Source: Hymenobacter montanus
GTDB taxonomy: Bacteria > Bacteroidota > Bacteroidia > Cytophagales > Hymenobacteraceae
Direction of reading: 5' to 3'
DNA length: 64,000 nt
Assembly: GCF_014699115.1 (NCBI RefSeq)
Contig: NZ_JACXAD010000001.1
Location: 124,001-188,000, forward strand
The notes under the pieces: generated by a model
Databases searched by the model: none
Seen by the model: the letters and a program-made list of their open reading frames with translations, nothing else
What the model was told of the DNA's origin: nothing
Shown: piece by piece, positions 52,227 through 61,152 of the stretch
Position numbering within the stretch: position 1 is the first letter of the stretch
Layout: every line of letters starts with the position of its first letter
Made by a program: the position numbers and the translations under genes

Positions 52227-52738
52227 TTTGGGAAATATTCGTCGGAAAGGGTTTTTCACGGGCTTAGCCGGTTAGTCACCCTCGGGGCGCAAGGAACTTG
52301 CCAAAGGAGTCGGGCCTGCCATACTGACACGAAGGAACCCAGCCTCATGTAGAACCTGGCGCAAGCAGCGTAACTACTCCATCTTTCGATTCCCCGACTA
52401 CCGAACCTATCCTCCGTTAAGGGAAGCGTAGGACGACATTCCATCCCTTACTTTCCCGGCAGGACGGTCTACCCGCGCGATTTTCCTGATTTCGCATACC
52501 ACCACTCCCCCACTACGGAGTTGGCGGCAAGCACGCGGTAGCTCACCGACGCCACCAGCACTCCTAGCATGAAGCTGGCCAAGGCGCTAATGACAGTATC
52601 CCACAAGTATAGCTCGGCATGCTCGAGCTGCAACGGAAATAGCCAGCACGATCGCGGCTACCAGCCGGACAGTGCATTCCTATAAATATTTATAAATACC
52701 AAAGCAGTACCTCACCCCACCGCCGCTGATTCAGGCTT
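52227..52738. other. Intergenic region with a possible coding remnant
   Basis: The 512 bases between grpE and the Hpt gene hold no complete gene. On the minus strand a frame without ATG, about 52469-52633, reads DTVISALASFMLGVLVASVS followed by YRVLAANSVVGEWW and a short basic end, which looks like a transmembrane helix with a tail. It may be the 3' remnant of a small membrane protein or a gene with a TTG start. I see nothing else besides AT-rich bases near 52680-52700. Confidence 0.3.
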
Positions 52739-53131
52739 TTAAGCGGCGCGGTGCAGCTCATCAGTAAAAACCTGTATCACCCTTTCCACAATCTGTACTA
52801 CCGTCGCCAGCTGATCTGCCAGCGGTTGCGCGACAGTCCCAAGCTGCGCGGCATCCTCCAGTTGGTGGAGCACCCGGGTGCATTGCTCCTGCCCCATGGT
52901 CCCCAGGGTCGATTTCAGGCCGTGGGCCAGACCGGCGGCCGCCGTCCAGTCCGCCGCCGCAATGGCGGAACATAGCTGCGTGAGCTGCTCGGGCACGTGG
53001 GTGACAAAAAGCAGCTGGAACCGCCGCACGAATTCCGGGTCGTCAGCCAGCTTGCCCAGTCGGGAAAAGTCATATAAGCGCCCGGATGGCAGGACGCCGG
53101 GGGCAAGCTGAGTGGACGAGGGTTGTAACAT
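52739..53131 (-). CDS. Histidine phosphotransfer (Hpt) domain protein
   Basis: A 130-residue single-domain protein starting MLQPSSTQLAPG. The phosphorylation site His70 lies in AHGLKSTLGTMG, the typical AHxLKSxxxxxG motif of Hpt four-helix bundles. Such proteins pass phosphate between hybrid kinases and response regulators. It lies back to back with a LytTR response regulator (464-base gap), which suggests they serve one pathway; no histidine kinase gene is in the window. Confidence 0.88.
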   Translation of the reverse strand: MLQPSSTQLAPGVLPSGRLYDFSRLGKLADDPEFVRRFQLLFVTHVPEQLTQLCSAIAAADWTAAAGLAHGLKSTLGTMGQEQCTRVLHQLEDAAQLGTVAQPLADQLATVVQIVERVIQVFTDELHRAA

Positions 53132-53595
53132 GGAGAAATGCGTTAAAAGTAAAAAAGTGTCTGCCGATGACCAGGAGTTAGCTCGACACCAGCCCCGGAA
53201 ATCAGCGAACCGGTGCCAGAGCAGAAGCGTGGCCAAACGCCGAACGTAATGCCAGTTTGGGGACGCGCCCGGGTGGGTACCTCGTAGCTGAGCCTGCGGT
53301 AAAATTCTATTCGCCGCAGTACCCGCACGTGACAACTCGCCGAACGGAGTCCTATTCGCATTAAAGTGGCTGGTTCGCCGGGTGAAGATTTGATTAGGGC
53401 GACCCCAATGCGCGTGGTTACTTCCCGCCCCCTGGAACGGCAGCAGTCCGCGAGTTGGTACCCGAGTGCCACGGAGGCTTGAGCGGGCCGCAACGAAGAA
53501 GCCAAAAAGTCTGCGTTCCGGCCGCGCTGTTCAGTGCTTGCTTGTGCGTACCTTTCTCAGGCCCATTAGCCGGCTTTACCTCACCTCTACCATTT
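53132..53595. other. Divergent intergenic region Hpt / LytTR
   Basis: A 464-base gap with no frame that looks like a protein. TACCTTTC at 53549-53556 is one base off the Bacteroidota -7 consensus and precedes the LytTR gene by about 40 bases. LytTR proteins often bind direct repeats upstream of their targets, but I could not identify a clear pair here. Confidence 0.35.
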
Positions 53596-54315
53596 GTGCT
53601 CAATTCTAGCATCTCCTGCATCATCGTTGACGATAGTGCCACCAACCGCTTGATTCTGGAGCAGTTCGTACACCTCACCGATGATGTCGAACTGCTCGCC
53701 TCGCTGCCGGATGCGGTACAGCTGCTGCCGTATCTGAAGAATGGGCCGGACCTGCTGCTGCTCGACATTGAAATGCCCAACCTCTCGGGGCTCGACCTGG
53801 TCCGGCTGCTGCGCTCGCCCGCCCCCGAAGTGGTGTTGGTGACGGCGCATCCGCGGTTTGCGGTGGATGCCTTTGCTTTGCCCGTGGCAGATTACCTGCT
53901 CAAGCCGCTGGAGTATGCCCGTTTTCAGCAGGCCCTGGCCCTGGTCCGGCAGCGACGAGCCCGCCGCCGGCTGGCGGAACCGTCTGAGGCGCCTCAGTTT
54001 ATTGACCAGCAGATCTTTATCAGGAGTAACAACAAGCTCGTCCGCCTGGATCTCGACCAAGTGCTGTACATCAAGGCCATGTCGGCGTACTGCATCATCG
54101 CAACTACTACCCGCAAGCACATCGTGCATCTTACCCTGAAGGTTTTGGAAGAGCGGCTGCCGACGGCCTTCTTCCTGCGGATACACCGCTCCTACATAGT
54201 AAATACCCGCCACATCGACAGCGTGGCGGAAGGCCACCTGCAGCTGGGCAGTTGCGAAGTGCCCATCGGCAAAAGCTATGAAGCAGAGCTTATGCAGCGG
54301 CTGTACAGTCTCTAA
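53596..54315 (+). CDS. LytTR family response regulator
   Basis: A 239-residue two-domain protein. The receiver has acidic Asp12/Asp13 in VDDSATNRL, the phosphate acceptor Asp57 in LLLLDIEMPN and the conserved Lys in YLLKPLEY. The C-terminal LytTR DNA-binding domain follows (LDQVLYIKAMSAYCII and RIHRSYIVNTRHID). No ATG lies near the first strand; GTG at 53596 is the likely start. Target genes are unknown. It is divergent from the Hpt protein gene. Confidence 0.9.
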   Translation: MLNSSISCIIVDDSATNRLILEQFVHLTDDVELLASLPDAVQLLPYLKNGPDLLLLDIEMPNLSGLDLVRLLRSPAPEVVLVTAHPRFAVDAFALPVADYLLKPLEYARFQQALALVRQRRARRRLAEPSEAPQFIDQQIFIRSNNKLVRLDLDQVLYIKAMSAYCIIATTTRKHIVHLTLKVLEERLPTAFFLRIHRSYIVNTRHIDSVAEGHLQLGSCEVPIGKSYEAELMQRLYSL

Positions 54316-54488
54316 ACAGGCTTTGGCGCAGTGGTAGGAACCGCTTTTTCGCGATGACTCCCGGAAAAAGTCGCTTAACCTTAAACTTATACGTAGCCGG
54401 CTCAGCGTGTGCGGTCAGCAAAGGCAATTTTGGGCTACGCTTTTGAGATAGTTCCTCATCTCTTAGACTTTGTCAATCTCGGATTTTA

Positions 54489-54818
54489 ATGAACTGGTAT
54501 TATGACACCCAGAGTGAACCCTCCACAGAGCCCAGTATAACAATAGATAGAGTCTACTGCTTGCGCTGTGACTTGTTTACAGATAATGACTGGGCACTTT
54601 TGGAGAGAATATATGCTGAATTACCGGGTAAGCGCTACGCATCAGAGGTACCTTACTGGTATGGGTCGGAGGAGTCAACCAACCATTTATCTGTTTCTGT
54701 CGAACCAATGGGTTTGCAAATAGCTGGGATGTCGCTTAATACTGATTGTCTCAACTGGGATGAGACATTCCGCCGATTAGTAGAGAATACCTCCTTACCT
54801 CGCCACTGCCCAAAGTAG
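54489..54818 (+). CDS. Hypothetical protein
   Basis: A 109-residue soluble, acidic protein with AT-richer DNA than its neighbours. It starts MNWYYDTQSEPSTEPSITID and ends with DETFRRLVENTSLPRHCPK. There is no signal, membrane helix or known motif. The composition and single-gene setting suggest recent acquisition. It is convergent with obgE, eight bases apart. Confidence 0.55.
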   Translation: MNWYYDTQSEPSTEPSITIDRVYCLRCDLFTDNDWALLERIYAELPGKRYASEVPYWYGSEESTNHLSVSVEPMGLQIAGMSLNTDCLNWDETFRRLVENTSLPRHCPK

Positions 54819-54826
54819 CGTAGCGT

Positions 54827-55819
54827 CTAATTGTGCAGGGCCTGCCAAATCAGGTCCTTCAGCGGCGCGATGTTCTTGTTCGTCAGGCTGGAGATGAAGA
54901 TGGATGGTAGCTCCGCCGGTAGCGTCGGCCGGATTTCCGCCTCTAGCTCGTCGTCGATCATATCCGACTTGGTGATGGCCAGCAGACGCTTCTTGTCCAA
55001 CAGCTCGGGGTTGAACTGCTCCAGCTCGCTGAGCAGCACCTGGTACTCCGCCGCAATGTCGGGGCTGTCGCAGCTAATCATGAAGAGCAGGATGGAGTTG
55101 CGCTCGATGTGGCGCAGGAAACGAGTACCCAGCCCCTTCCCTTCCGCCGCGCCCTCGATAATGCCGGGGATGTCGGCCATTACGAAGGATTTGTAGTCGC
55201 GGTAGGGTACCACGCCCAGGTTGGGCACCAGGGTAGTGAAGGCGTAATCGGCAATCTTGGGCTTGGCCGCCGATACCACCGAGAGCAGCGTGCTCTTGCC
55301 CGCGTTGGGGAAGCCCACGAGGCCCACGTCGGCCAAGAGCTTCAGCTCCAGAATGATGCTGGCCTCAACGGCCGGCTCGCCGGGCTGGGCGTAAGTCGGA
55401 GCCTGGTTGATGGAGTTCTTGAAGTGGTCGTTGCCCCAGCCGCCGCGCCCCCCCGGCACCAGGATGAGCCGCTGGCCGTGCTCGGTGATTTCGAGCAGTT
55501 GCTCGCCGCTTTCCGCATCACGGGCCACCGTGCCGAGGGGTACTTGCAGCACGACGTCCTCCCCTTGCGCGCCGCTGCGCAGGTTTTCGCCCCCCCCCTC
55601 GCCATCCTTGGCAAACACGTGCTTTTGGTAGCGCAGGTGTAACAGCGTCCAGAGCTGCGAGTTGCCTTCGAGGATGATGTGGCCGCCCCGGCCCCCGTCG
55701 CCGCCGTCGGGCCCGCCATTGGGCAGGCCCTTGGCCCGGAAAAAGTGATGCGAGCCCGCCCCACCCTTCCCCGAACGGCAGATGAGCTTAACGTAGTCGA
55801 TGAAATTATTGGAAGCCAC
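54827..55819 (-). CDS. obgE: GTPase Obg
   Basis: A 330-residue essential ribosome-associated GTPase. The Gly-rich OBG fold includes [20 protein letters not shown] and [12 protein letters not shown]. The G domain has G1 [12 protein letters not shown]3 DIPGIIEGA and G4 [13 protein letters not shown] is the switch-I region. It ends soon after the G domain without the long C-terminal extension seen in some Obg proteins. It is downstream of adk on the same strand, with a palindromic element in between. Confidence 0.97.
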   Translation of the reverse strand: MASNNFIDYVKLICRSGKGGAGSHHFFRAKGLPNGGPDGGDGGRGGHIILEGNSQLWTLLHLRYQKHVFAKDGEGGGENLRSGAQGEDVVLQVPLGTVARDAESGEQLLEITEHGQRLILVPGGRGGWGNDHFKNSINQAPTYAQPGEPAVEASIILELKLLADVGLVGFPNAGKSTLLSVVSAAKPKIADYAFTTLVPNLGVVPYRDYKSFVMADIPGIIEGAAEGKGLGTRFLRHIERNSILLFMISCDSPDIAAEYQVLLSELEQFNPELLDKKRLLAITKSDMIDDELEAEIRPTLPAELPSIFISSLTNKNIAPLKDLIWQALHN

Positions 55820-55876
55820 AGTTTTCAGTTAGGAGTTCAAGGGAAGGCGTTAGGAGCTGGTTGGGTTCAACAATAA

Positions 55877-55929
55877 AGAAATGAGTTATGAGCTTCCGGC
55901 TATGCGCCCGAAACCCATAACTCATTTCT
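55877..55929. repeat. Palindrome AGAAATGAGTTATG between adk and obgE
   Basis: AGAAATGAGTTATG (55877-55890) is repeated perfectly in reverse complement at 55916-55929 around a 25-base loop. It resembles in style the palindromes in the bamD-recN operon, with its own sequence. Confidence 0.75.
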
Positions 55930-55957
55930 GCTAGCTCGTAACTAGGCGGAGCGCCGC

Positions 55958-56584
55958 TTACGCTTGCACCTGGCGGGTTGCCGCGGTCGGGGTTTCCGGC
56001 ACGGGGGACTTGTGCTGGTCGATTATCGCGCAGATTTGACCAAAGATGCTGTCAATCGGGCCGATACCGTTCAGGGCGTGAAATTTTTTCTGGGCGGCGT
56101 AGTAGCCGGCTACCTGGGCCGTTTCGGTATTATACACCGTTACGCGGCGGCGGATTTTAGTCTCATCCTGGTCGTCGGGGCGGCCGCTGGTTTTGCCGCG
56201 CTCCAACAGGCGCGCCACCAGCTCTTCCTCGGGCACTTCCAGCGCAATCATGCAGTTGATGCCGCTGTCGTGCTGGGCCATCAGCTGGTCGAGCCGCTCG
56301 GCCTGGGGCACGGTGCGCGGAAAGCCGTCGAAGATGAAGCCGCTGGCGGTTTGCTTGTGGGCTTGCAGCGCGTAGTCGATCATGCCGATTACCACCTCGT
56401 CCGGCACCAGCAACCCTTCGTCCATGAGCTTTTTAGCGGTCAGGCCGAGTTCGGTGCCCTGAGCTATCTGGGCCCGCAGCAGGTCGCCCGTGCTTAGGTG
56501 CACGAGGTTGTAGTGGGCGATGAGTTTCTGGCTCTGGGTTCCTTTACCGGCACCGGGGGGGCCGAACAGCACAATATTCAGCAT
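55958..56584 (-). CDS. adk: Adenylate kinase
   Basis: A 208-residue enzyme that interconverts ATP, ADP and AMP. Motifs: P-loop GPPGAGKGTQ (near residue 8), STGDLLRAQI for AMP binding, FDGFPRTVPQAE, and ERGKTSGRPDD followed by IRRRVTVYNTET. The lid is the short type without a zinc-binding insertion. It lies between hpt and obgE on the minus strand and is probably cotranscribed with one or both. Confidence 0.97.
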   Translation of the reverse strand: MLNIVLFGPPGAGKGTQSQKLIAHYNLVHLSTGDLLRAQIAQGTELGLTAKKLMDEGLLVPDEVVIGMIDYALQAHKQTASGFIFDGFPRTVPQAERLDQLMAQHDSGINCMIALEVPEEELVARLLERGKTSGRPDDQDETKIRRRVTVYNTETAQVAGYYAAQKKFHALNGIGPIDSIFGQICAIIDQHKSPVPETPTAATRQVQA

Positions 56585-56660
56585 GTAGTAAGAATCGTTT
56601 CGCTAGGGCGAAAGGTTAGGTAGGTTTGGGCAAGTTAATCAATCGGTAACAAAGCTACTG

Positions 56661-57200
56661 CTACACGGCCACGTACACGTCGGGCAGGTTACGGCCCAGG
56701 CCGTCGTAGTCCAGGCCATAGCCCACCACGAAGTCGTTGGGAATCTCCAGGGCGACGTAGCGCAGGCGCAGCTCGTGCTTGAGGCTGGCGGGCTTGAAGA
56801 ACAGCGTGGCGATTTCAACGGACGCCGGCCCTTTCGCCAGCAGCGTGGGCAGCAAGTGCTGCATGGTCGTGCCCGTGTCAACGATGTCTTCTACGACGAT
56901 GAGGTGACGGTTCTGGACGTCTTCGCGCAGCCCCAGGATTTCCTGCACTTCCCCCGTGCTGCCCGTTCCCTCGTACGAGGCCACCCGAATAAAAACAATT
57001 TCGCACGGCCCGGTGAAGCGCTTCAGCAAGTCGGCGGCGAACATGAAACCGCCCGTCAGCACGACCACGAACAACGGCAGACGCCCGGCATAGTCAGCGC
57101 TGAGGCGGGCCGCCAGAGCCGTTACAGCCTCCTCCAATTGGGCCGCCGATAGGTAGGGCCGGAAAGCTTTGTTATGGATGGTAATGTGGGAGTGACCCAT
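56661..57200 (-). CDS. hpt: Hypoxanthine phosphoribosyltransferase
   Basis: A 179-residue purine salvage enzyme. The PRPP motif VVEDIVDTGTTM is clear, with PLFVVVLTGGFMFAADLLKR upstream. The start at 57200 (MGHSHITIHNKAF) is preferred over the ATG at 57224, because a TAGCTTTG promoter element covers 57224-57231 and transcription would start after it. It is probably followed by adk in one transcript (76-base gap). Confidence 0.92.
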   Translation of the reverse strand: MGHSHITIHNKAFRPYLSAAQLEEAVTALAARLSADYAGRLPLFVVVLTGGFMFAADLLKRFTGPCEIVFIRVASYEGTGSTGEVQEILGLREDVQNRHLIVVEDIVDTGTTMQHLLPTLLAKGPASVEIATLFFKPASLKHELRLRYVALEIPNDFVVGYGLDYDGLGRNLPDVYVAV

Positions 57201-57223
57201 GTGGCGCGGAAAAGAATGAGTCA

Positions 57224-57231
57224 CAAAGCTA
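57224..57231 (-). promoter_or_regulatory. Promoter -7 element of hpt
   Basis: On the minus strand this reads TAGCTTTG, matching TAnnTTTG. It overlaps the upstream candidate ATG of hpt and so supports the downstream start at 57200. Confidence 0.6.
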
Positions 57232-57416
57232 CTGTCTGAACCACAGATTGGCAGCGCAATCCAGCGCTATGCTACTATTTATCAGATTTCCCGTACTTTA
57301 TGGCCCGCCCCCCTCCCCTACGGGTGCGCCGGTGAATAACCCGGGCCCGGCGGCAGCGGAGGACCCTGACTTTTGGCAAGAAATGGTTTCTGACGACGCG
57401 GGCCAGGGACCCGACA

Positions 57417-57447
57417 AGAAAAAGACCGCTCCGAGAAGCGGTCTTTT
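57417..57447. terminator. Bidirectional terminator between hppA and hpt
   Basis: AAAAAGACCGCT and AGCGGTCTTTT pair around the loop CCGAGA, with A and T runs on each side. It can end the hppA transcript on the minus strand. Confidence 0.85.
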
Positions 57448-57493
57448 CCAAAATCATTAATCATTCGCAAAAGCCCGGCAGGCTGATGTATTT

Positions 57494-57540
57494 GGGGGCC
57501 TCCCCCCGGCCCACTCTCCGGGGGAGAGGGGGAGCCAGCC
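57494..57540. repeat. Dispersed repeat copy (CCCCCCGGCCCACTCTCCGG)
   Basis: GGGGGCCTCCCCCCGGCCCA, followed by CTCTCCGGGGGAGAGGGGGA and GCCAG, belongs to the same family as 14929-14970 and forms a stem on CTCTCC/GGAGAG. The remaining gap (57232-57585) has no gene. Confidence 0.6.
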
Positions 57541-57585
57541 GGGAAGAAGTGCTGTTGCAATCGCGGAACTGTGTTGCAATTTGGA

Positions 57586-59826
57586 TTACTTCACCTCCCG
57601 CAGGGTCGTATAGATGATTCGAGCCGCCGCGGGGGCGAGTATTTGCGCGTAGCGCACGTGGGGGCGGGCGGCGGTTTCGGTGCGTTCGTTTTCCAGCTTT
57701 ATCGGGGCCATGCCCTGCGCGCCGTCCCGCTCGGCAATGTGGGGCGCGATAACCAGCGACACGATGCTCATGAGCTTGATGAGGATGTTCATGCTCGGGC
57801 CCGAAGTATCCTTAAACGGGTCGCCCACGGTGTCGCCGGTCACGGAGGCTTTGTGCGCGTCCGAGCCCTTGTACTCCATCTTGCCGTTCACCATCACGCC
57901 TTTTTCGAAAGACTTTTTGGCATTGTCCCAGGCGCCGCCGGCATTACTCTGGAACATGGCCATCAGCACCCCGCTCACCGTGACGCCGGCCAACAGGCCA
58001 CCCAGCACCCGGGGGCCAAACAGGAAACCAATGATGATGGGCGTCAGCAACGCAATAGCGCCCGGCAAAATCATTTCCCGGATTGCGGCCGTGGTCGAAA
58101 TAGCCACGCACTTCTCGTACTCGGGCCGGCCCGTGCCTTCCATAATGCCGGGAATCTCGCGGAACTGGCGGCGCACCTCCTGCACCATGGCCATGGCGGC
58201 CCGGCCCACGGCGGCAATCGCCAGGGCCGAGAAGATGAACGGAATCATGGCCCCCACGAAAAGGCCGGCTAATACTTCGGCATTGCTGATGTCGATGGTG
58301 TTAATGTGAGCCGTGCCCATGAAGGCGGCGAACAGGGCCAGCGAGGTGAGCGCCGCCGAAGCAATGGCGAACCCTTTGCCGGTGGCCGCGGTAGTGTTGC
58401 CCACGGCGTCGAGAATATCGGTGCGTTCGCGCACTTCCTTGGGGAGGTCGCTCATTTCAGCAATGCCCCCGGCGTTGTCAGCAATCGGCCCAAAGGCATC
58501 GATGGCCAGCTGCATGGCCGTGGTGGCCATCATACCCGCCGCAGCGATGGCGACCCCGTAGAGGCCCGCGGCCTTGAAGCTGAGGACAATGCCCGCCGCC
58601 AGTACCAGAATGGGCAGTACGGTGCTTTCCATGCCCACCGCCAGGCCCCCAATAACCGTGGTGGCGTGGCCGGTGCTGCTTTGCTGCACGATGCTGTTTA
58701 CGGGCCGCTTGCCCATGGCAGTATAGTACTCGGTAATGATGCTCATCAGCGTGCCCACCACCAGGCCCACGAGCACGGCGTAGAATACGTGGAGAGCCGA
58801 GAAGCTAATGCCGCGAATAGTGAAGGTACCCGCCGGCAAAATCCACATGATCAGCCCGTAAGAAGCCACGGCGGAGATAACTACCGAAATGTAGTTGCCC
58901 GTATTAAGGGCGGCCTGCACATTACCGCCTTCCTTCACCCGCACGCACAGAATGCCAATTAAGGAGGCCAGGATGCCCATGCCGGCAATGGCCATCGGCA
59001 GGAAAATCGGCGAAAGACCTCCGAACTGGTCGTTGGTCACGGTTACTTCGCGCCCGAGTACCATGGTGGCCAGAATAGTCGCCACGTAGGAACCAAACAA
59101 GTCGGCGCCCATACCGGCCACATCCCCCACGTTGTCGCCCACGTTGTCGGCGATGGTAGCGGGGTTACGGGGGTCGTCTTCCGGAATACCGGCCTCCACT
59201 TTGCCGACCAGGTCGGCGCCTACGTCGGCGGCTTTAGTGTATATGCCGCCGCCCACGCGGGCAAACAGGGCGATGCTTTCCGCGCCCAGCGAGAAACCAG
59301 TCAGTACCTCCAGGGCCTTTTCCATCTCCTGGCCATTGGCCAGCCCGCTGGGAACGAACATCTTGTAGAACACGATAAACAGCGAGCCGAGGCCCAGCAC
59401 GGCCAGGCCGGCCACGCCCATACCCATCACCGAGCCCCCCGAGAAGGAAACGTTCAGCGCAGTGCTGAGGCTGGTTTTGGCGGCCTGGGCGGTGCGCACG
59501 TTGGCCTTAGTAGCGATTTTCATCCCGATAAAGCCCGCCAGGGCCGAGAACACGGCGCCAATCAAAAAGGCGATGACGATAACCGGACTGGAATTACTGC
59601 TGGTACTACCCAGGTAGAACAAGAAAGCGCCCGCGATCAAGCCAAACAAGGCCAGTACTTTGTACTCCGCTTTGAGAAAGGCAATGGCGCCATCGGCAAT
59701 GTAGCCGGCAATGGTAGTCATGCGCTCATTACCAGCGTCTTGCTTGGTCACCCAACCGGCGCGCAGCCAGGTGTAGAGCAACGCGAAGATGCCTAAGAGG
59801 GGCACCGCGTAGAGATATGGGGTCAT
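57586..59826 (-). CDS. hppA: Membrane-bound proton/sodium-translocating pyrophosphatase
   Basis: A 746-residue integral membrane enzyme with about 16 helices that couples hydrolysis of pyrophosphate to ion pumping. The catalytic signature [20 protein letters not shown] and the acidic motif [20 protein letters not shown] are intact. The residue that tells subclasses apart reads [10 protein letters not shown] (Ala, not Lys), the form found in K+-dependent enzymes, which can pump Na+ or H+. It is a single gene with a strong terminator. Confidence 0.96.
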   Translation of the reverse strand: MTPYLYAVPLLGIFALLYTWLRAGWVTKQDAGNERMTTIAGYIADGAIAFLKAEYKVLALFGLIAGAFLFYLGSTSSNSSPVIVIAFLIGAVFSALAGFIGMKIATKANVRTAQAAKTSLSTALNVSFSGGSVMGMGVAGLAVLGLGSLFIVFYKMFVPSGLANGQEMEKALEVLTGFSLGAESIALFARVGGGIYTKAADVGADLVGKVEAGIPEDDPRNPATIADNVGDNVGDVAGMGADLFGSYVATILATMVLGREVTVTNDQFGGLSPIFLPMAIAGMGILASLIGILCVRVKEGGNVQAALNTGNYISVVISAVASYGLIMWILPAGTFTIRGISFSALHVFYAVLVGLVVGTLMSIITEYYTAMGKRPVNSIVQQSSTGHATTVIGGLAVGMESTVLPILVLAAGIVLSFKAAGLYGVAIAAAGMMATTAMQLAIDAFGPIADNAGGIAEMSDLPKEVRERTDILDAVGNTTAATGKGFAIASAALTSLALFAAFMGTAHINTIDISNAEVLAGLFVGAMIPFIFSALAIAAVGRAAMAMVQEVRRQFREIPGIMEGTGRPEYEKCVAISTTAAIREMILPGAIALLTPIIIGFLFGPRVLGGLLAGVTVSGVLMAMFQSNAGGAWDNAKKSFEKGVMVNGKMEYKGSDAHKASVTGDTVGDPFKDTSGPSMNILIKLMSIVSLVIAPHIAERDGAQGMAPIKLENERTETAARPHVRYAQILAPAAARIIYTTLREVK

Positions 59827-60132
59827 AAAAGCGGAAAGTGCGAAAAGTGAAAAATGTGTGGAGTTGGGTGCGCAAAATAGCGGAAATTGCTACGAAAACT
59901 GCCGGCCCAGCTAAGTCCTTCGAAAAAAGCACGCTATAATACCAGTACGATAACGCAACGAGCCGGGTACTAACGGGGTCAGGCTGGGTGCGAGCTGGCC
60001 CCAACTCACTGTAACTTCCCGGAGCTAAGGCTACTGAGCACCTATGCCTTTATGTCTTCTGGTCCTGTTAAAAAGTAGCCAAAGCCACTAAGTGGTCCTG
60101 CTGATCCGGCGCCTGCGACTTGCGTTTTCTGC
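59827..60132. other. Gene-free stretch upstream of hppA
   Basis: A 306-base stretch with no supported gene, repeat or clear promoter match. It presumably holds the hppA promoter and the end of the peptidase transcript. Confidence 0.35.
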
Positions 60133-61047
60133 TCACAACTTTTGCAGAAGCACCTGATATAGCTGCCGCATGCTTTCAATGTCCCGTTTATCAACCAGCT
60201 CATCGGGTGAATGAACATGATCTTCGGGGGCACCCACGAAGCACCAGTCCCAAGGCGCCGCGGCGAGTTGTAGCTCCTTGGCGTCGGAGCCGCCGCTGCC
60301 TTCTACCTCCAGCTGATGCGGAATGCCCGATTCGGCGGCAATGGCCCGAATGCGGTCGACGTAGGACCGGCGAGGAATGAGTGAATCGCGCAGGGAGATG
60401 GCGCAGCCGAGGCCGGGCCGCACGCCTTCGGTTACCCAAGTAATGTCGGAGATGAGGGCTTGGCGGACGCCATAGGTTTCGTAGATGAACCTGGCCAGGT
60501 AGGCCACCGAGCCACCGCCGTGCTCCTCCCAGCAGGAAAAGGCGATGATGCCGTGTTCGAGGGTCTCGCAGAGGCGCAGGGCATTCCACACCCCCAGGCG
60601 GTTGTCGAGGTAGCAGCTCTGCACGGTGGTCGCGGTTTCCCGGAAGTCGCAGTAAAAGGTGAGCTCGGTGCCGCGGTCGATGTCGCGGTGGAACGCGTAG
60701 CCCAATTCGCCGGTTTCGTCGTCGATGGTCAGCGTGCATTCTATTTCTCCTTGCGAATCGTGTCCAACCAAACGGTAGCCAGCTTCGGCCCGGGGGCCGC
60801 CAATGGGCACCAGTTGCCTTCCGTAGCGCACGGTAAACCCGATGCTGTCCAAGTGGGCGAACACGGCCGTACGCGGCTGCCCAAACACCAGCAGCACACA
60901 GTCCTGAAACCGTTCGTCGGCAATAACGGTGGGCTGGTGCTGCCACCCAGGACTCATCTGCCGGACGTAGTTCAGGATAAAGCGAGTCAGGGCAACTTCG
61001 TTTCCGGCGGGGGCCGGAATGTGACAAAGCGAGTTCAGCAACTGCAT
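60133..61047 (-). CDS. M42/M20-like zinc aminopeptidase
   Basis: A 304-residue cytoplasmic metallopeptidase. Metal-binding parts in order: [24 protein letters not shown] (catalytic Glu pair), SDITW and HSPDELVD near the C-terminus. The N-terminus [20 protein letters not shown] is the usual M42 start. Protein length is a little shorter than typical (~340). It likely removes N-terminal residues from peptides, perhaps with glutamyl preference. It is divergent from the TPR protein gene. Confidence 0.88.
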   Translation of the reverse strand: MQLLNSLCHIPAPAGNEVALTRFILNYVRQMSPGWQHQPTVIADERFQDCVLLVFGQPRTAVFAHLDSIGFTVRYGRQLVPIGGPRAEAGYRLVGHDSQGEIECTLTIDDETGELGYAFHRDIDRGTELTFYCDFRETATTVQSCYLDNRLGVWNALRLCETLEHGIIAFSCWEEHGGGSVAYLARFIYETYGVRQALISDITWVTEGVRPGLGCAISLRDSLIPRRSYVDRIRAIAAESGIPHQLEVEGSGGSDAKELQLAAAPWDWCFVGAPEDHVHSPDELVDKRDIESMRQLYQVLLQKL

Positions 61048-61066
61048 AAGCGAAGGGAATTGCGGC

Positions 61067-61074
61067 CAAAGCTA
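61067..61074 (-). promoter_or_regulatory. Promoter -7 element of the M42-like gene
   Basis: On the minus strand this reads TAGCTTTG, 19 bases before the ATG. No TTG is found at the best -33 position. Confidence 0.45.
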
Positions 61075-61152
61075 GGCCAAAGTCCGTACTTTAGCCGGCC
61101 CGTTTACCGCTGGGCCGGGGAACCGCTTGAGTTCGCTTTCCATTTTCCGTTT

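Noticed and set aside
60460..61152. N-terminal extension of the TPR protein frame
   Set aside because: This part lies antisense to the M42-like peptidase gene and crosses the divergent promoter region; the real start is the signal peptide ATG at 61153.
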